In this document: in pieces, positions 5,501 to 12,872 of the stretch
Layout of the letters: every line of letters begins with the position of its first letter
How positions within the stretch are numbered: position 1 is the stretch's first letter
From: a virus
Direction: 5' to 3' (one strand)
Virus record (IMG/VR): IMGVR_UViG_3300017963_006700
Coordinates: 1-24,759 of that record
Length of the DNA: 24,759 bases
Notes under the pieces: generated by a model
What the model saw: only the letters and a program-made list of their open reading frames with translations
Database searches by the model: none
What the model was told of the DNA's origin: nothing
Program-made: the position numbers and the translations under genes

Positions 5501-5517
5501 CCCAAAAATTTTTTGGG
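5501..5517. promoter_or_regulatory. Perfect palindrome CCCAAAAATTTTTTGGG
   Basis: Eight bases on each side of a central T are perfectly complementary, lying six bases upstream of the predicted plus-strand -35. It could be an operator or a bent A-tract element. It resembles a bidirectional terminator core, but no gene ends here, so an operator role is preferred. Confidence 0.45.
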
Positions 5518-5522
5518 GGTGG

Positions 5523-5550
5523 TTGCCTCTAGTTGAAAAGAGTCTAAAAT
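5523..5550 (+). promoter_or_regulatory. Candidate plus-strand promoter
   Basis: TTGCCT (four of six matches to -35) and TAAAAT (five of six to -10) are separated by 16 bases. Transcription would begin shortly before the ribosome binding site of the small gene at 5575. Confidence 0.4.
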
Positions 5551-5574
5551 TGTGGAGAAATGTTGAGGGGCAAA

Positions 5575-5844
5575 ATGCCTGTAACCAAGAATGGACAATA
5601 TGACGCGTCGGATATTCGGATGATTTCCACCCGAATGAGATCTCTTTGCCAACAAATCGAGGGGATCGCGGACGAAATGGCTGGCCGAGATGTGGTGCTA
5701 TCGATAGCAAGCGACTCTTCGAAGAATACGGCCCTGGAACGGTTTGGACGGTGGGTGGCTGCCGTTGAAAAATCGTGGACTGAATGGGTGACGAAGAACG
5801 CCAAGCAGGATGGGTCCGATTCTGGGTCCGATTCAGAAGGATAG
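5575..5844 (+). CDS. Small acidic hypothetical protein (89 aa)
   Basis: The start MPVTKNGQYDASD at 5575 is chosen because GAGGGG lies just upstream. An ATG at 5560 has no usable spacing to a ribosome binding site. The body is probably helical (RMISTRMRSLCQQIEGIADEM, then ALERFGRWVAAVEKSWTEWV), and the end is a short Gly-Ser-Asp repeat. The DNA for that tail contains two copies of TGGGTCCGATT, the motif that recurs on the other side of the attP core, so the 3' end may double as integrase-arm DNA. No family is recognised. Its divergent position to the HTH gene suggests a lysogeny-control or integration accessory role. Confidence 0.55.
   Translation: MPVTKNGQYDASDIRMISTRMRSLCQQIEGIADEMAGRDVVLSIASDSSKNTALERFGRWVAAVEKSWTEWVTKNAKQDGSDSGSDSEG
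5811..5833 (+). repeat. Two TGGGTCCGATT repeats (left arm-type sites)
   Basis: The 11-mer occurs at 5811-5821 and 5823-5833, twelve bases apart, in the same orientation as the copies to the right of the tRNA-like core. They lie inside the end of the small gene. Integrase arm-site function is inferred from the flanking arrangement. Confidence 0.5.
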
Positions 5845-5971
5845 GGGCCGTTTTCCTGTGGTGGTGAATGGTGATCCGTGGAGAACAGTAGGGTTATGAA
5901 ATAGGCCGGTGTTTACCTAAGTCCTTTTCTGCGAATGACTTCGGCAAATGCCCCCACCTTCGATTGGTGTC

Positions 5972-6015
5972 CTACGGAACCGAAGGTTACACGTTCGAAT
6001 CGTGTGGGGTGTACC
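5972..6015 (+). other. attP core: 3' half of a tRNA-Arg-like gene
   Basis: From the anticodon loop onward the sequence reads as a tRNA: loop CTACGGA (anticodon ACG), stem strand ACCGA, variable AGGTT, T-arm ACACG-TTCGAAT-CGTGT, acceptor strand GGGGTGT, discriminator A and CC. Bases upstream do not pair with the anticodon stem, so the tRNA identity begins at the anticodon loop. Tyrosine integrases often cross over there, and their phages carry the 3' half to restore the host gene. It lies about 110 bases upstream of the integrase start. The 127 bases between 5845 and 5971 show no gene. Confidence 0.7.
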
Positions 6016-6067
6016 TTGCAAGTCGTTGGAATGAAAGGATTTAGACAACTTCGGCCCATTATCATCT

Positions 6068-6120
6068 TGGGTCCGATTTTTGGGCTTTTGGGTCCGAATG
6101 TCGGCCGGAAAGGTCCGAAG
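6068..6120 (+). repeat. Three GGTCCGA repeats at 21-bp spacing (right arm-type sites)
   Basis: TGGGTCCGATT at 6068, TGGGTCCGAAT at 6089 and a weaker AAGGTCCGAAG at 6110 start exactly 21 bp apart, two helical turns, so they present the same DNA face. With the two copies left of the core they bracket the tRNA-like segment, as arm-type integrase sites do. Confidence 0.55.
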
Positions 6121-6124
6121 TGTC

Positions 6125-7240
6125 ATGTCGTTTCCCAAATACCGGCGCCGGGCAGATCGAGATTGGGCATTCGTCGAACATCATGGGCGGAGAATACGTC
6201 TTCCTGGCTCGTACGGCTCCGTAGAGAGCCGACAAGCGTATGCGAAATTCATTGCGGCGATCGCGCGGGAGCCGGCTCAGACGCCGCTTGAGGGCCCTGA
6301 TTCGACAATTACGGACTTGTGCCAACGGTTCCTGGATCACGCTTTGTTGTACTACCAACCTCGACCTGGCCGACCTGCAACGGAGTATGAGCATTTCCGG
6401 ATAATCGCCAAGGTTCTTTTGTTTTACTGTCCAGACCTTGAGATTGGCGATTTTGGGCCGAGAGCCCTGAAGGAGGTTCGACAATTGATGATTACCGGCC
6501 GGTGGACGTGTCCACCAAGACCGTGGGCCCGAACCACGATCAATCGTCAAATTGGCAGATTGAAGCGAATGCTGCGCTGGGGCGTGGCCGAAGAACTTGT
6601 TCCGCCGACAGTCCTCCAAGCCTGTGAAGCCGTTGCTCCTCTAAGAAAGGGTCGCAGTGAGGCGGGGGAATCTCCACCCATTCAGCCGGTTGATTTGGCA
6701 CATGTTCGCGCTGTTTTGCCGTACGTGTCGTCGGTCATCGCAGCAATGATTCGGCTTCAAATGGCTACCGGCATGCGCAGCCAAAATGTTTGTGGAATCA
6801 CGCCGGGTCAAGTCGATCGCTCTGAAGAGGTGTGGGTCTACAAGCCGATTGTTCACAAGACTGATTATGCCAATCGACAATTGATAGTGTTTTTAGGAAG
6901 CCGTGCCCAAGAGGCTCTTCGACCCTTCTTGTTGCGATCCGATGACGCCCATTGCTTTTCTCCACAAGAGTCTGCCGGGCATGGTCGAGATCACTACGAC
7001 ACAACAAGTTATCGTCAAGCGGTGCGGTATGGGATCGCCAAGGCAAACCGATATTTGGGTGAAGCAATTCCCTTTTGGACTCCGCATCAGTTGCGCCACA
7101 CAAAGGCAACGGAGATTCGACGAGAGTTTGGGGTCGAGGCGGCTCAGGTTTTTCTAGGGCATTGCTCTGCTGATGTTACGCAAGTGTATGCACAACGCGA
7201 CTTGTTGTTGGCTCGACGGATTGCACAGCAGATGGCATGA
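6125..7240 (+). CDS. int: Tyrosine-type integrase (planctomycete-like)
   Basis: A site-specific recombinase of 371 residues if started at MSFPKYRRR (6125); starts at 6080 or 6098 would run through the arm-type repeats and are less likely. Counting from 6125, the catalytic residues are Arg218 (TGMRSQN), Lys245 (IVHKTDY), the HQLRH motif near 321-325, His346 (FLGHC) and nucleophile Tyr355 (QVYAQRD). The N-terminal domain (KYRRRADRDWAFVEHHGRRIRL) and the core-binding SAM-like domain are present. The overall pattern, including TEIRREFGVEAAQVFLGHCSADVTQVYAQRD, strongly resembles integrases I associate with planctomycetes. It sits next to its probable attP, supporting integration into a tRNA-Arg gene. 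Confidence 0.93.
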   Translation: MSFPKYRRRADRDWAFVEHHGRRIRLPGSYGSVESRQAYAKFIAAIAREPAQTPLEGPDSTITDLCQRFLDHALLYYQPRPGRPATEYEHFRIIAKVLLFYCPDLEIGDFGPRALKEVRQLMITGRWTCPPRPWARTTINRQIGRLKRMLRWGVAEELVPPTVLQACEAVAPLRKGRSEAGESPPIQPVDLAHVRAVLPYVSSVIAAMIRLQMATGMRSQNVCGITPGQVDRSEEVWVYKPIVHKTDYANRQLIVFLGSRAQEALRPFLLRSDDAHCFSPQESAGHGRDHYDTTSYRQAVRYGIAKANRYLGEAIPFWTPHQLRHTKATEIRREFGVEAAQVFLGHCSADVTQVYAQRDLLLARRIAQQMA

Positions 7241-7380
7241 GGGTCTAACGCATATTCAACAATCTTCGCATGAGGTCGCGTAAGATGAACTGCGTTGAGA
7301 TATGCTTTAGCTTCATTTAGCGAAACAGTGATTGCCAAAAGGGTGTTGCCGTCGACAATCAAGTGAATGGCTTGCGACAC
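7144..7380 (-). CDS. Possible small protein convergent with integrase
   Basis: A GTG-started frame of 78 residues. Its first ~50 residues (SQAIHLIVDGNTLLAITVSL, then NEAKAYLNAVHL and HAKIVEYALD) read like a compact beta-alpha-beta protein. The last third overlaps the integrase coding end by 97 bases on the other strand and looks like shadow sequence. No good ribosome binding site is visible. Apart from this frame, 7241-7500 holds only AT-rich sequence and the leader of the small gene at 7501. Confidence 0.3.
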   Translation of the reverse strand: MSQAIHLIVDGNTLLAITVSLNEAKAYLNAVHLTRPHAKIVEYALDPHAICCAIRRANNKSRCAYTCVTSAEQCPRKT

Positions 7381-7500
7381 GATGTTATCCAGTAAATGAG
7401 ATCATTCAAAATGCATAATTGATAGTTTACCACTGGCTAATTTGTGATGCAATGAGGAACTTCTTTTTTTGGTGGGGGAAAGGTTAAGGGAGGTAGTCTT

Positions 7501-7605
7501 GTGGTCGACTATCAGGAAAAAACAAAGTTGGTGGGGTGGGTAATCCTTGCGGCCGTGGCAGCTTTTACCTTATGGTGTTTATTGCAGCCGACGCCTTGGC
7601 GATGA
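7501..7605 (+). CDS. Tiny single-span membrane protein (34 aa)
   Basis: GTG start with a very strong GGGAGG ribosome binding site seven bases upstream. The product begins MVDYQEKTK and then has a continuous hydrophobic segment (LVGWVILAAVAAFTLWCLL), ending QPTPWR. It is a bitopic miniprotein with a charged N-terminus, encoded on the integrase strand and convergent with the sulfotransferase gene. The role is unknown; a lysogenic-conversion or lysis miniprotein is possible. Confidence 0.5.
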   Translation: MVDYQEKTKLVGWVILAAVAAFTLWCLLQPTPWR

Positions 7606-7621
7606 AGTGGGGAGTGACCAC

Positions 7622-8389
7622 TCAAAGGTTGTACCCGTAGTGGCACAAGACAGGTCCAAGATGTTTGTTGAATGCGACCTGTTCTGAAGTGTCGATGGAT
7701 CGCCATTTGTGATTGGCGGATTTGAGAAGTTCGACGCCAAGTTTCTTGGTTGGCAGTTCGGCAAAGCGGCAAATTTCAGACAAGACGATTTCGGGCGAAG
7801 CGACCAGTCGTTCGTACTTGAGATGCAGGACTGGATGCAGAGCCGAAGAAGCCATGATTGAGTGCATCAAGAGTTTCCATTGCAGCCCGGCAAGAACATA
7901 GAAAGATCGATCTGATTCTTCCCAGATCTGTTGATCTTCCGGCGATAGTTGTCCCCATCGCCACTGAGTTGGTCCCTGCCAACCGTGCCACCATGGCTGT
8001 TGCATCAGCGACCATGCAACGGCTCGACCATCTCGCATCAAGTGAATGAATCGTGCATCCGGAAAGATCCGACGAACAAACTCCAGTCGGGGCCAACCGG
8101 TATACTTTGTGAGAAATCGGGTTCGGTTGGCTTGTTCGCAGAAATGCGCAAACGATTGTTGGATTTCCATGCGATTTTGTTCGGGTACCGCATCGATGCC
8201 TCGAAGATCACGACACGGTCGCGAAAAGCAATGGAACCCTGCTTTTGTCCAAAGGTCATACGGTTCGGGCAAGGGGGTGTGGCCAATGCAAGGCCATGCA
8301 AGATCCGGGTGGTTTGCCAGTAGCCGAAACAGCAATGTTGTTCCGCTGCGACCGGTGCCGATGATGAACAGGGGTTTTTCAGGCAGCAT
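7622..8389 (-). CDS. Sulfotransferase (PAPS-dependent)
   Basis: A 255-residue protein that would transfer sulfate from PAPS to a hydroxyl of a glycan or other acceptor. The 5'-phosphosulfate loop is GTGRSGTT at residues 11-18 in the usual N-terminal strand-loop-helix. The 3'-phosphate motif is FIHLMRDGRAVAWS, with Arg119 and Ser127 in the expected places. Length matches the family. It is the last gene of the glycan cassette, overlapping the GT4 gene upstream by 11 bases. The acceptor is likely the glycan built by the neighbouring enzymes (inference). Confidence 0.85.
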   Translation of the reverse strand: MLPEKPLFIIGTGRSGTTLLFRLLANHPDLAWPCIGHTPLPEPYDLWTKAGFHCFSRPCRDLRGIDAVPEQNRMEIQQSFAHFCEQANRTRFLTKYTGWPRLEFVRRIFPDARFIHLMRDGRAVAWSLMQQPWWHGWQGPTQWRWGQLSPEDQQIWEESDRSFYVLAGLQWKLLMHSIMASSALHPVLHLKYERLVASPEIVLSEICRFAELPTKKLGVELLKSANHKWRSIDTSEQVAFNKHLGPVLCHYGYNL

Positions 8390-9341
8390 GAATTTGTCTT
8401 CGTTCGTGGATTAGCCGGCGAAACAAAGCGTAGTAGGATTTGGCAACGAATTGCCAATCCCACACCTGGATGGATTTGAGCATTTCCGTTGCCAGGGAGA
8501 GATAGTTTTCAGTGGCGATGTCGACGGCTTTTTCAATCGCTTCGATTGATCGCTCGACAAACAATCCGTTGACACCATGTTTGATCAATTCCGGCATGTT
8601 GCCGACGGGGGGAGAAAGTATGGTGCAACCGCAACTGGCCGCTTCCAATGCGGGATTCGGCGTGCCCTCACTGTTGCTGGCACACACATAGATTGTGGCC
8701 GAATTGTACCAATCGACCATTTCCTCGGTTGAGTAGAAATGAACGCCAGGTTCTCCTTGGTGCCGACCCTTGGTTGAGTCAACGCGGCGCAGGTCACACT
8801 CGATACCTCGTTTTTCCAATCGCTCTTTCAGGGGCAACATGATTGATCGATAGTTTTTCAAGTCGCGATTCGGTTCCGTGTGAAAGAAGCTGCCGACCCA
8901 AATGACTTTTGGCTTGCGTTGATGCAGAGGGATCTTTACGCGAAATGCGTCTTGGTCGACACCGTTGGAAATCCATGTCGAGTTTGGGATTGTACCGGCC
9001 AGGTGCCAGGCAGCACGATTGTTGAAAATCACGTGGTCCGAGGCGCCCTTGAAGGTTTCAAAGTGAAATCGCCCTTCACGCGGCCCCTCGTTGATCCAAC
9101 CGGTGTTGCAGCCGGTTACGATGATGCCGTCGTGTCCCAAGTCGGCAAGATGTTGACGGAGGTGGGGGGCATGGAAGTAGCACAATTGGAGATAGATGTC
9201 GTATGGTTCTGTGGGCAGGTTGGGCTTCCTTCCTTCACCTGTTGCGACATGAAAATCGTTTGGTGCGTGCTTCAACAATCCCATGCAGCGACGGTGGTAT
9301 GCCCACCCAGGTTTATCATATCCGAGCCATGCACGGTGCAT
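8379..9341 (-). CDS. GT4-type glycosyltransferase
   Basis: A 320-residue GT-B fold enzyme. The C-terminal donor domain carries the E-x7-E signature (EGTPNPALE, Glu225 and Glu233), followed by SCGCTILSPPVGNMPELI and the NGLFV strand typical of GT4 enzymes. The N-terminal half (MHRAWLGYDKPGWAYHRRC) begins directly with an acceptor-domain strand and is shorter than in many GT4 proteins. An AAAGGA ribosome binding site overlaps the end of the methyltransferase gene before it. It would transfer a sugar from a nucleotide-sugar donor. It shares a WYNS...E-x7-E stretch with the enzyme at 11323-12264, suggesting duplication. Confidence 0.85.
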   Translation of the reverse strand: MHRAWLGYDKPGWAYHRRCMGLLKHAPNDFHVATGEGRKPNLPTEPYDIYLQLCYFHAPHLRQHLADLGHDGIIVTGCNTGWINEGPREGRFHFETFKGASDHVIFNNRAAWHLAGTIPNSTWISNGVDQDAFRVKIPLHQRKPKVIWVGSFFHTEPNRDLKNYRSIMLPLKERLEKRGIECDLRRVDSTKGRHQGEPGVHFYSTEEMVDWYNSATIYVCASNSEGTPNPALEAASCGCTILSPPVGNMPELIKHGVNGLFVERSIEAIEKAVDIATENYLSLATEMLKSIQVWDWQFVAKSYYALFRRLIHERRQIHAA

Positions 9342-9346
9342 CGTGT

Positions 9347-9964
9347 TTAGTCCTTTACTTGGTAGATGAAAATGGGGTAAAACTCGGGGTATCGTTTCCG
9401 TTCATTGCATGGGAAAAAGAGTGTGTCGCGTAGCGGCCACCCTCGGCGCTCGATCATCTCTTGGAATTCTTGGCCGAGAGACATCTTGTGAAAGTCCCAG
9501 GCAAAGAACGCGCCACGGTTGGCCGACATGGAAACGCTATCCAGTATTTCTTGATAACGATTGATGCCGGGATGCTTGGCGCGTTCGATCTTGACGGGAT
9601 ATTCGTACGGCCAATCGGATTGCAGCCAATTCATGGCAGTGATCCAGTCGAAACCGATTTCTGGAAACGGATTCCCAAGATTGAAGTTGGCTTCGATGAT
9701 TGTTTTCAATCCAGTACGCCTGCGTGCCAGTTCGGCATGGTCCGGCTCGATGTCGCAGCCATACAGGTGATCCGCCGGGAAGCCGTGGTCATTATGCAAG
9801 AGTCGCAACAGTTCGCCGCTGCCGCAACCTGTGACCAGGACACGGCCAGGACGTTGCGACATTCGTGCTGCCAGGTCTGAGAGTGTCGGCGTGTGTCGGG
9901 CGCCGTCTTTCAACCAAGGACAGATCTCTAAGTCACGGTACAAATAATCTGAATCGTTCGACAT
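9347..9964 (-). CDS. Class I SAM-dependent methyltransferase
   Basis: A 205-residue protein with motif I RVLVTGCGSGELLRLLH (residues ~41-57) and an acidic residue after strand 2 in YGCDIEP (Asp71). The C-terminal sheet includes FFAWDFHKM and FYPIFIYQV. It is a typical small-molecule or sugar methyltransferase fold. The start overlaps the deacetylase end by 32 bases. Within the cassette it probably methylates a sugar hydroxyl or amine. No substrate-specific motif is visible. Confidence 0.75.
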   Translation of the reverse strand: MSNDSDYLYRDLEICPWLKDGARHTPTLSDLAARMSQRPGRVLVTGCGSGELLRLLHNDHGFPADHLYGCDIEPDHAELARRRTGLKTIIEANFNLGNPFPEIGFDWITAMNWLQSDWPYEYPVKIERAKHPGINRYQEILDSVSMSANRGAFFAWDFHKMSLGQEFQEMIERRGWPLRDTLFFPCNERKRYPEFYPIFIYQVKD

Positions 9965-10562
9965 CGGTACAAAACTCCGGGTAATTCTTTTCGGCGTCCC
10001 AGACTTTTGTCTGGGTACACCCGTGGCGGTAATAGTCCAGCAGCTTCATTTTCTTGTCGCGGTCGAACTGGTAGATGATGTCACCCTCTGGGTCGATCGC
10101 ATGTACGTTCGTCGGGCTTGTCTCCATCGTGAGATCATGGCAGAGCTTATGTTGATGGCGTGCTGTTGCCCAACCGTCGGCGTATTTCTCTGCCGTGTAA
10201 TCACCATCTTTGCCGTGTGTGAAGACAAGCGTTGGCCGTATGGCTTTCATCAGCGTTTCCAGCCAATGTAATCCCTTCGCGTACAAGGAATGGTTGGCTT
10301 CAAGCATTTGCGGCAATCTCGCTCGGTAGGCAAACGCCCGAACCGCCAGGCAAACGCGGGCAAAGGCGCCCCAACGACAAGCAATTCTTGCCGGTTCACG
10401 TTCTGCTTGCTCTGGTGTCTTGGGTGAATTGCAGAATTTGGCGCCGGTCAGAACCGCAATGTGAATCTCGATCCGGTCACAAGCCAACGACAGCATGGTT
10501 CCACCAAAGAACAAGGCTTCGTCGTCGGGGTGAGCAACGACAAACAGGGCTTTTCCGTTCAT
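9933..10562 (-). CDS. PIG-L/LmbE-family N-deacetylase
   Basis: A 209-residue protein starting MNGKALFVVAHPDDEALFFGG. The zinc-binding AHPDDE motif is at residues 10-15, and later TLVFTHGKDGDYTAEK and WATARHQHK supply the second metal-site histidines. The family removes acetyl groups from N-acetylglucosamine-containing lipids and sugars. The start overlaps the methyltransferase stop as ATGA. In this cassette it would expose an amino group on an aminosugar, which a methyltransferase or sulfotransferase could then use. Length is normal for the family. Confidence 0.85.
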   Translation of the reverse strand: MNGKALFVVAHPDDEALFFGGTMLSLACDRIEIHIAVLTGAKFCNSPKTPEQAEREPARIACRWGAFARVCLAVRAFAYRARLPQMLEANHSLYAKGLHWLETLMKAIRPTLVFTHGKDGDYTAEKYADGWATARHQHKLCHDLTMETSPTNVHAIDPEGDIIYQFDRDKKMKLLDYYRHGCTQTKVWDAEKNYPEFCTDVERFRLFVP

Positions 10563-11326
10563 GATGTTTCCTTTTGCGTAACCACCAGGAATCTCCCGAC
10601 CTGATGCTGGACGTGAAGAATCTTCACACCAAGCAATTGGCAAAGGCGATTGATGGATTTTTCCGTAACAAAGATGGTTTCGGTCTGTCGAATTTCGATG
10701 GGGTCGCCAAGGGATTCGGCCGAGAAAAAGAGTATGCCGTTGGTATTGAGCGTTCTTAAAAGCGATCGCAGAACGTCATGGGGTGATTTGACGTGCTCAA
10801 ACGCCTCGGAAAAGAAGATGGCGTCGGCATGTACGTCTGGCACCTGTGGCAGGTCGACGACATACCCTTCGTGCCCTTGGCTTTTGACATGCTCGATGTA
10901 GGTTTTGCAAATATCCAGGCCGATGCGATGCTTCCACTGGGGGTATTGCGATGCAACGTCGAGGAGCGTTCCCATGCCGCAAGCGGCGTCGATGATCGTT
11001 TGTCCGTCTGGGAGGTATGGGGCAGCGAAGTCGTAACGGGCCTGGCTTCCGTGGGGAAGATCCTTTTTGACTCGCTTCGCCGCATGTTCGTCGGAGTGTC
11101 CCTGGAACGAGTCGATTGGATTGCGATAGACTGCTTCACATTGCAAACACCGATCGTAGGAATACAGATCCGGTGCGTTCAGCGTAGGGACGTGGTGAAT
11201 TGCAATGCCGTCTAACACGGCTGATTCCTGCAACCGCAATACTGGAATGCGCCAATAGCGTTCAATGATTGACGTGGACCGACAAACGGGGCAACAAGTG
11301 CGGTCGAAGTCGCCAGCGATTTTCAT
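10559..11326 (-). CDS. Methyltransferase with N-terminal zinc-binding domain
   Basis: A 255-residue protein starting MKIAGDFDRTCCPVC; the start overlaps the GT4 stop by four bases (ATGA), so longer upstream frames are rejected. CPVC at 12-15 and CLQC at 60-63 form a split zinc site in the N-terminal domain. The SAM-binding fold follows, with TIIDAACGMGTLLDVA (~110-125), IGLDI and a FFSEAFEHV motif IV. The layout resembles sugar C- or O-methyltransferases that carry an N-terminal zinc module. It probably acts on the glycan of the cassette. Confidence 0.75.
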   Translation of the reverse strand: MKIAGDFDRTCCPVCRSTSIIERYWRIPVLRLQESAVLDGIAIHHVPTLNAPDLYSYDRCLQCEAVYRNPIDSFQGHSDEHAAKRVKKDLPHGSQARYDFAAPYLPDGQTIIDAACGMGTLLDVASQYPQWKHRIGLDICKTYIEHVKSQGHEGYVVDLPQVPDVHADAIFFSEAFEHVKSPHDVLRSLLRTLNTNGILFFSAESLGDPIEIRQTETIFVTEKSINRLCQLLGVKILHVQHQVGRFLVVTQKETS

Positions 11327-12264
11327 GACTCTCTTCCTGTGCTGTAACGGGCACAAAATGTTTCGTCGACCAGTTGGTAGTAATTGCCGGCCAGTCGTGC
11401 CCAACTCCATTCCGCAATTTCTTTTTTGATGTCGGGCAACCAGTACAGATAATTGCGATTGGCCTTGCAGATCGCGGTCACAAAGGAATCCACTGTCGGC
11501 GACACAATCAATCCGTTTTTGTTTGGCTTGATTAGCTCCGGAACAATGCCGACGGCCGTAGAGACAATGCCGCATCCACATGCCATTGCCTCCAACACGG
11601 TATTCGGCAACCCTTCCATGACACTGGTACAAATCAAGAGTCGACCGGAGTTGTACCACTTGACCATTTCCTCGCGCGAGCGAAGAGATTCGCCGTTGGG
11701 GTCCACTACGATGACTTCCATTTCAATTCCCAACGGTCGGAGTTTTTCTGCAACCTCCATCGCCAAGGTGTGCCGCTTCACGTCGGCTCGTTCTTGTCCT
11801 TGATTGATGATTCCGGCGCACCACAAGGCTTTTGATGGTCGGTCAATCGGTGGAACGGTAATACAAAATTCATTCAAGTCAACCCCGCTAGGTGCTAACC
11901 GCAGCTTGGGTCGACCTCCCCGAGCCAAAGCGAAACACTGACGAGATTCGACGAGAACTAGATCCGAGCATTCATGTAACATGTTGAGCTTTTCGACATA
12001 GCGCGGGTAGCACGTGTTGTAGCGGCTCAACAGAACGGCATTGGGCGCCCGTCGGCAGCACGTTTCGTACAGTTCTTCATGAACATTGCTGCCAAGGTTG
12101 ATGATCACATCGGCATCGTCGTAATTCCATTTCCGAGTGTGGCCGGTCCACTGGTCAATGGCGACATCCCAATGGGGAGGGGCGTATTTGGCAATTGCAT
12201 CGGCATGGTTTTTGGCGTTCCAGCCAAGATGTTCGACCAACAGGTACACTTTAAGTAATTGCAT
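11323..12264 (-). CDS. GT4-type glycosyltransferase
   Basis: A 313-residue enzyme. The second of two adjacent ATGs (12262-12264) has the better spacing to GGAG. The E-x7-E motif EGLPNTVLE is at 217-225, followed by ACGCGIVSTAVGIVPELI and NGLIV; LRLAPSGVDLNEF in the middle is the usual GT4 hinge element. The first 14 bases overlap the end of the sulfotransferase gene. It is a close structural relative of the enzyme at 8379-9341 but divergent in the N-terminal acceptor domain, so the two probably add different residues. Confidence 0.85.
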   Translation of the reverse strand: MQLLKVYLLVEHLGWNAKNHADAIAKYAPPHWDVAIDQWTGHTRKWNYDDADVIINLGSNVHEELYETCCRRAPNAVLLSRYNTCYPRYVEKLNMLHECSDLVLVESRQCFALARGGRPKLRLAPSGVDLNEFCITVPPIDRPSKALWCAGIINQGQERADVKRHTLAMEVAEKLRPLGIEMEVIVVDPNGESLRSREEMVKWYNSGRLLICTSVMEGLPNTVLEAMACGCGIVSTAVGIVPELIKPNKNGLIVSPTVDSFVTAICKANRNYLYWLPDIKKEIAEWSWARLAGNYYQLVDETFCARYSTGRES

Positions 12265-12871
12265 CATAGAACTCCACAATCTTGTGTTCGAGTTTTAGGA
12301 GTTGTTGTTCTTGATCTTCTCGCCAAATTGCGTGTCCCACGACGGATCCTCCCGCGTTTTGTGGTGGCAAGTTGTCAAGAACGGTTGGATCGTATGGATG
12401 TCCGATCGCATCGAGAACACAACAAAAATCATGCTTTAGGTTTTCGGTGCGGCCGATGAAGTTGATATTCGGTTTCTCCAATGGACCGGTGTATTGTTCG
12501 AACATTTTTGTCAGAAAGCCAGGAGCATGATCAATTACTCGTTGGATAAACTCACCGAAGTCAACATGTCGCAATCGTTGGAGTGGATAGGTCGGGTGCC
12601 AATGCCAACGATCCCAATTGTGTGGTCGCCCGGCAGAATAAGTCCACCATGAAGCGTACCAATGGAGTGGGTGTCGAATGAATGCAAAAGTAAACTTCGC
12701 ATCGGGACAACTGTCCTTGGTGCAATGCCGATCAGCACACGTGTCGTCTTGTGGGGATGAAATAAAGCGAGTCGTACATTGGGTTCGAAACAAGGCTTCT
12801 TCTACCCAAAGCCCACCGGTCTTTGCGATGTGAAGAAAGGATGCGTCGTAATCGGGTAGATAAATTGCCAT
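12251..12871 (-). CDS. Sulfotransferase, HIPKTGG-type
   Basis: A 206-residue protein starting MAIYLPDYDASFLHIAKTGG, two bases after the methyltransferase stop. HIAKTGG (14-20) is the phosphosulfate-binding motif of the membrane-carbohydrate sulfotransferase type (HIPKTGG in relatives). FAFIRHPLHWYASWW (Arg66, Ser74) is the 3'-phosphate site. It is a different subfamily from the one at 7622-8389, so the cassette probably makes two distinct sulfations. A cluster of cysteines (QCTTRF, TCADRHCTKDSC) is unusual and could bind metal or form disulfides. Confidence 0.8.
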   Translation of the reverse strand: MAIYLPDYDASFLHIAKTGGLWVEEALFRTQCTTRFISSPQDDTCADRHCTKDSCPDAKFTFAFIRHPLHWYASWWTYSAGRPHNWDRWHWHPTYPLQRLRHVDFGEFIQRVIDHAPGFLTKMFEQYTGPLEKPNINFIGRTENLKHDFCCVLDAIGHPYDPTVLDNLPPQNAGGSVVGHAIWREDQEQQLLKLEHKIVEFYDAIT

Positions 12872-12872
12872 A

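Noticed and set aside
5917-6138. Frame containing TIRTCNLRFRRTP
   Set aside because: It is the antisense translation of the tRNA-like attP core, not a gene.
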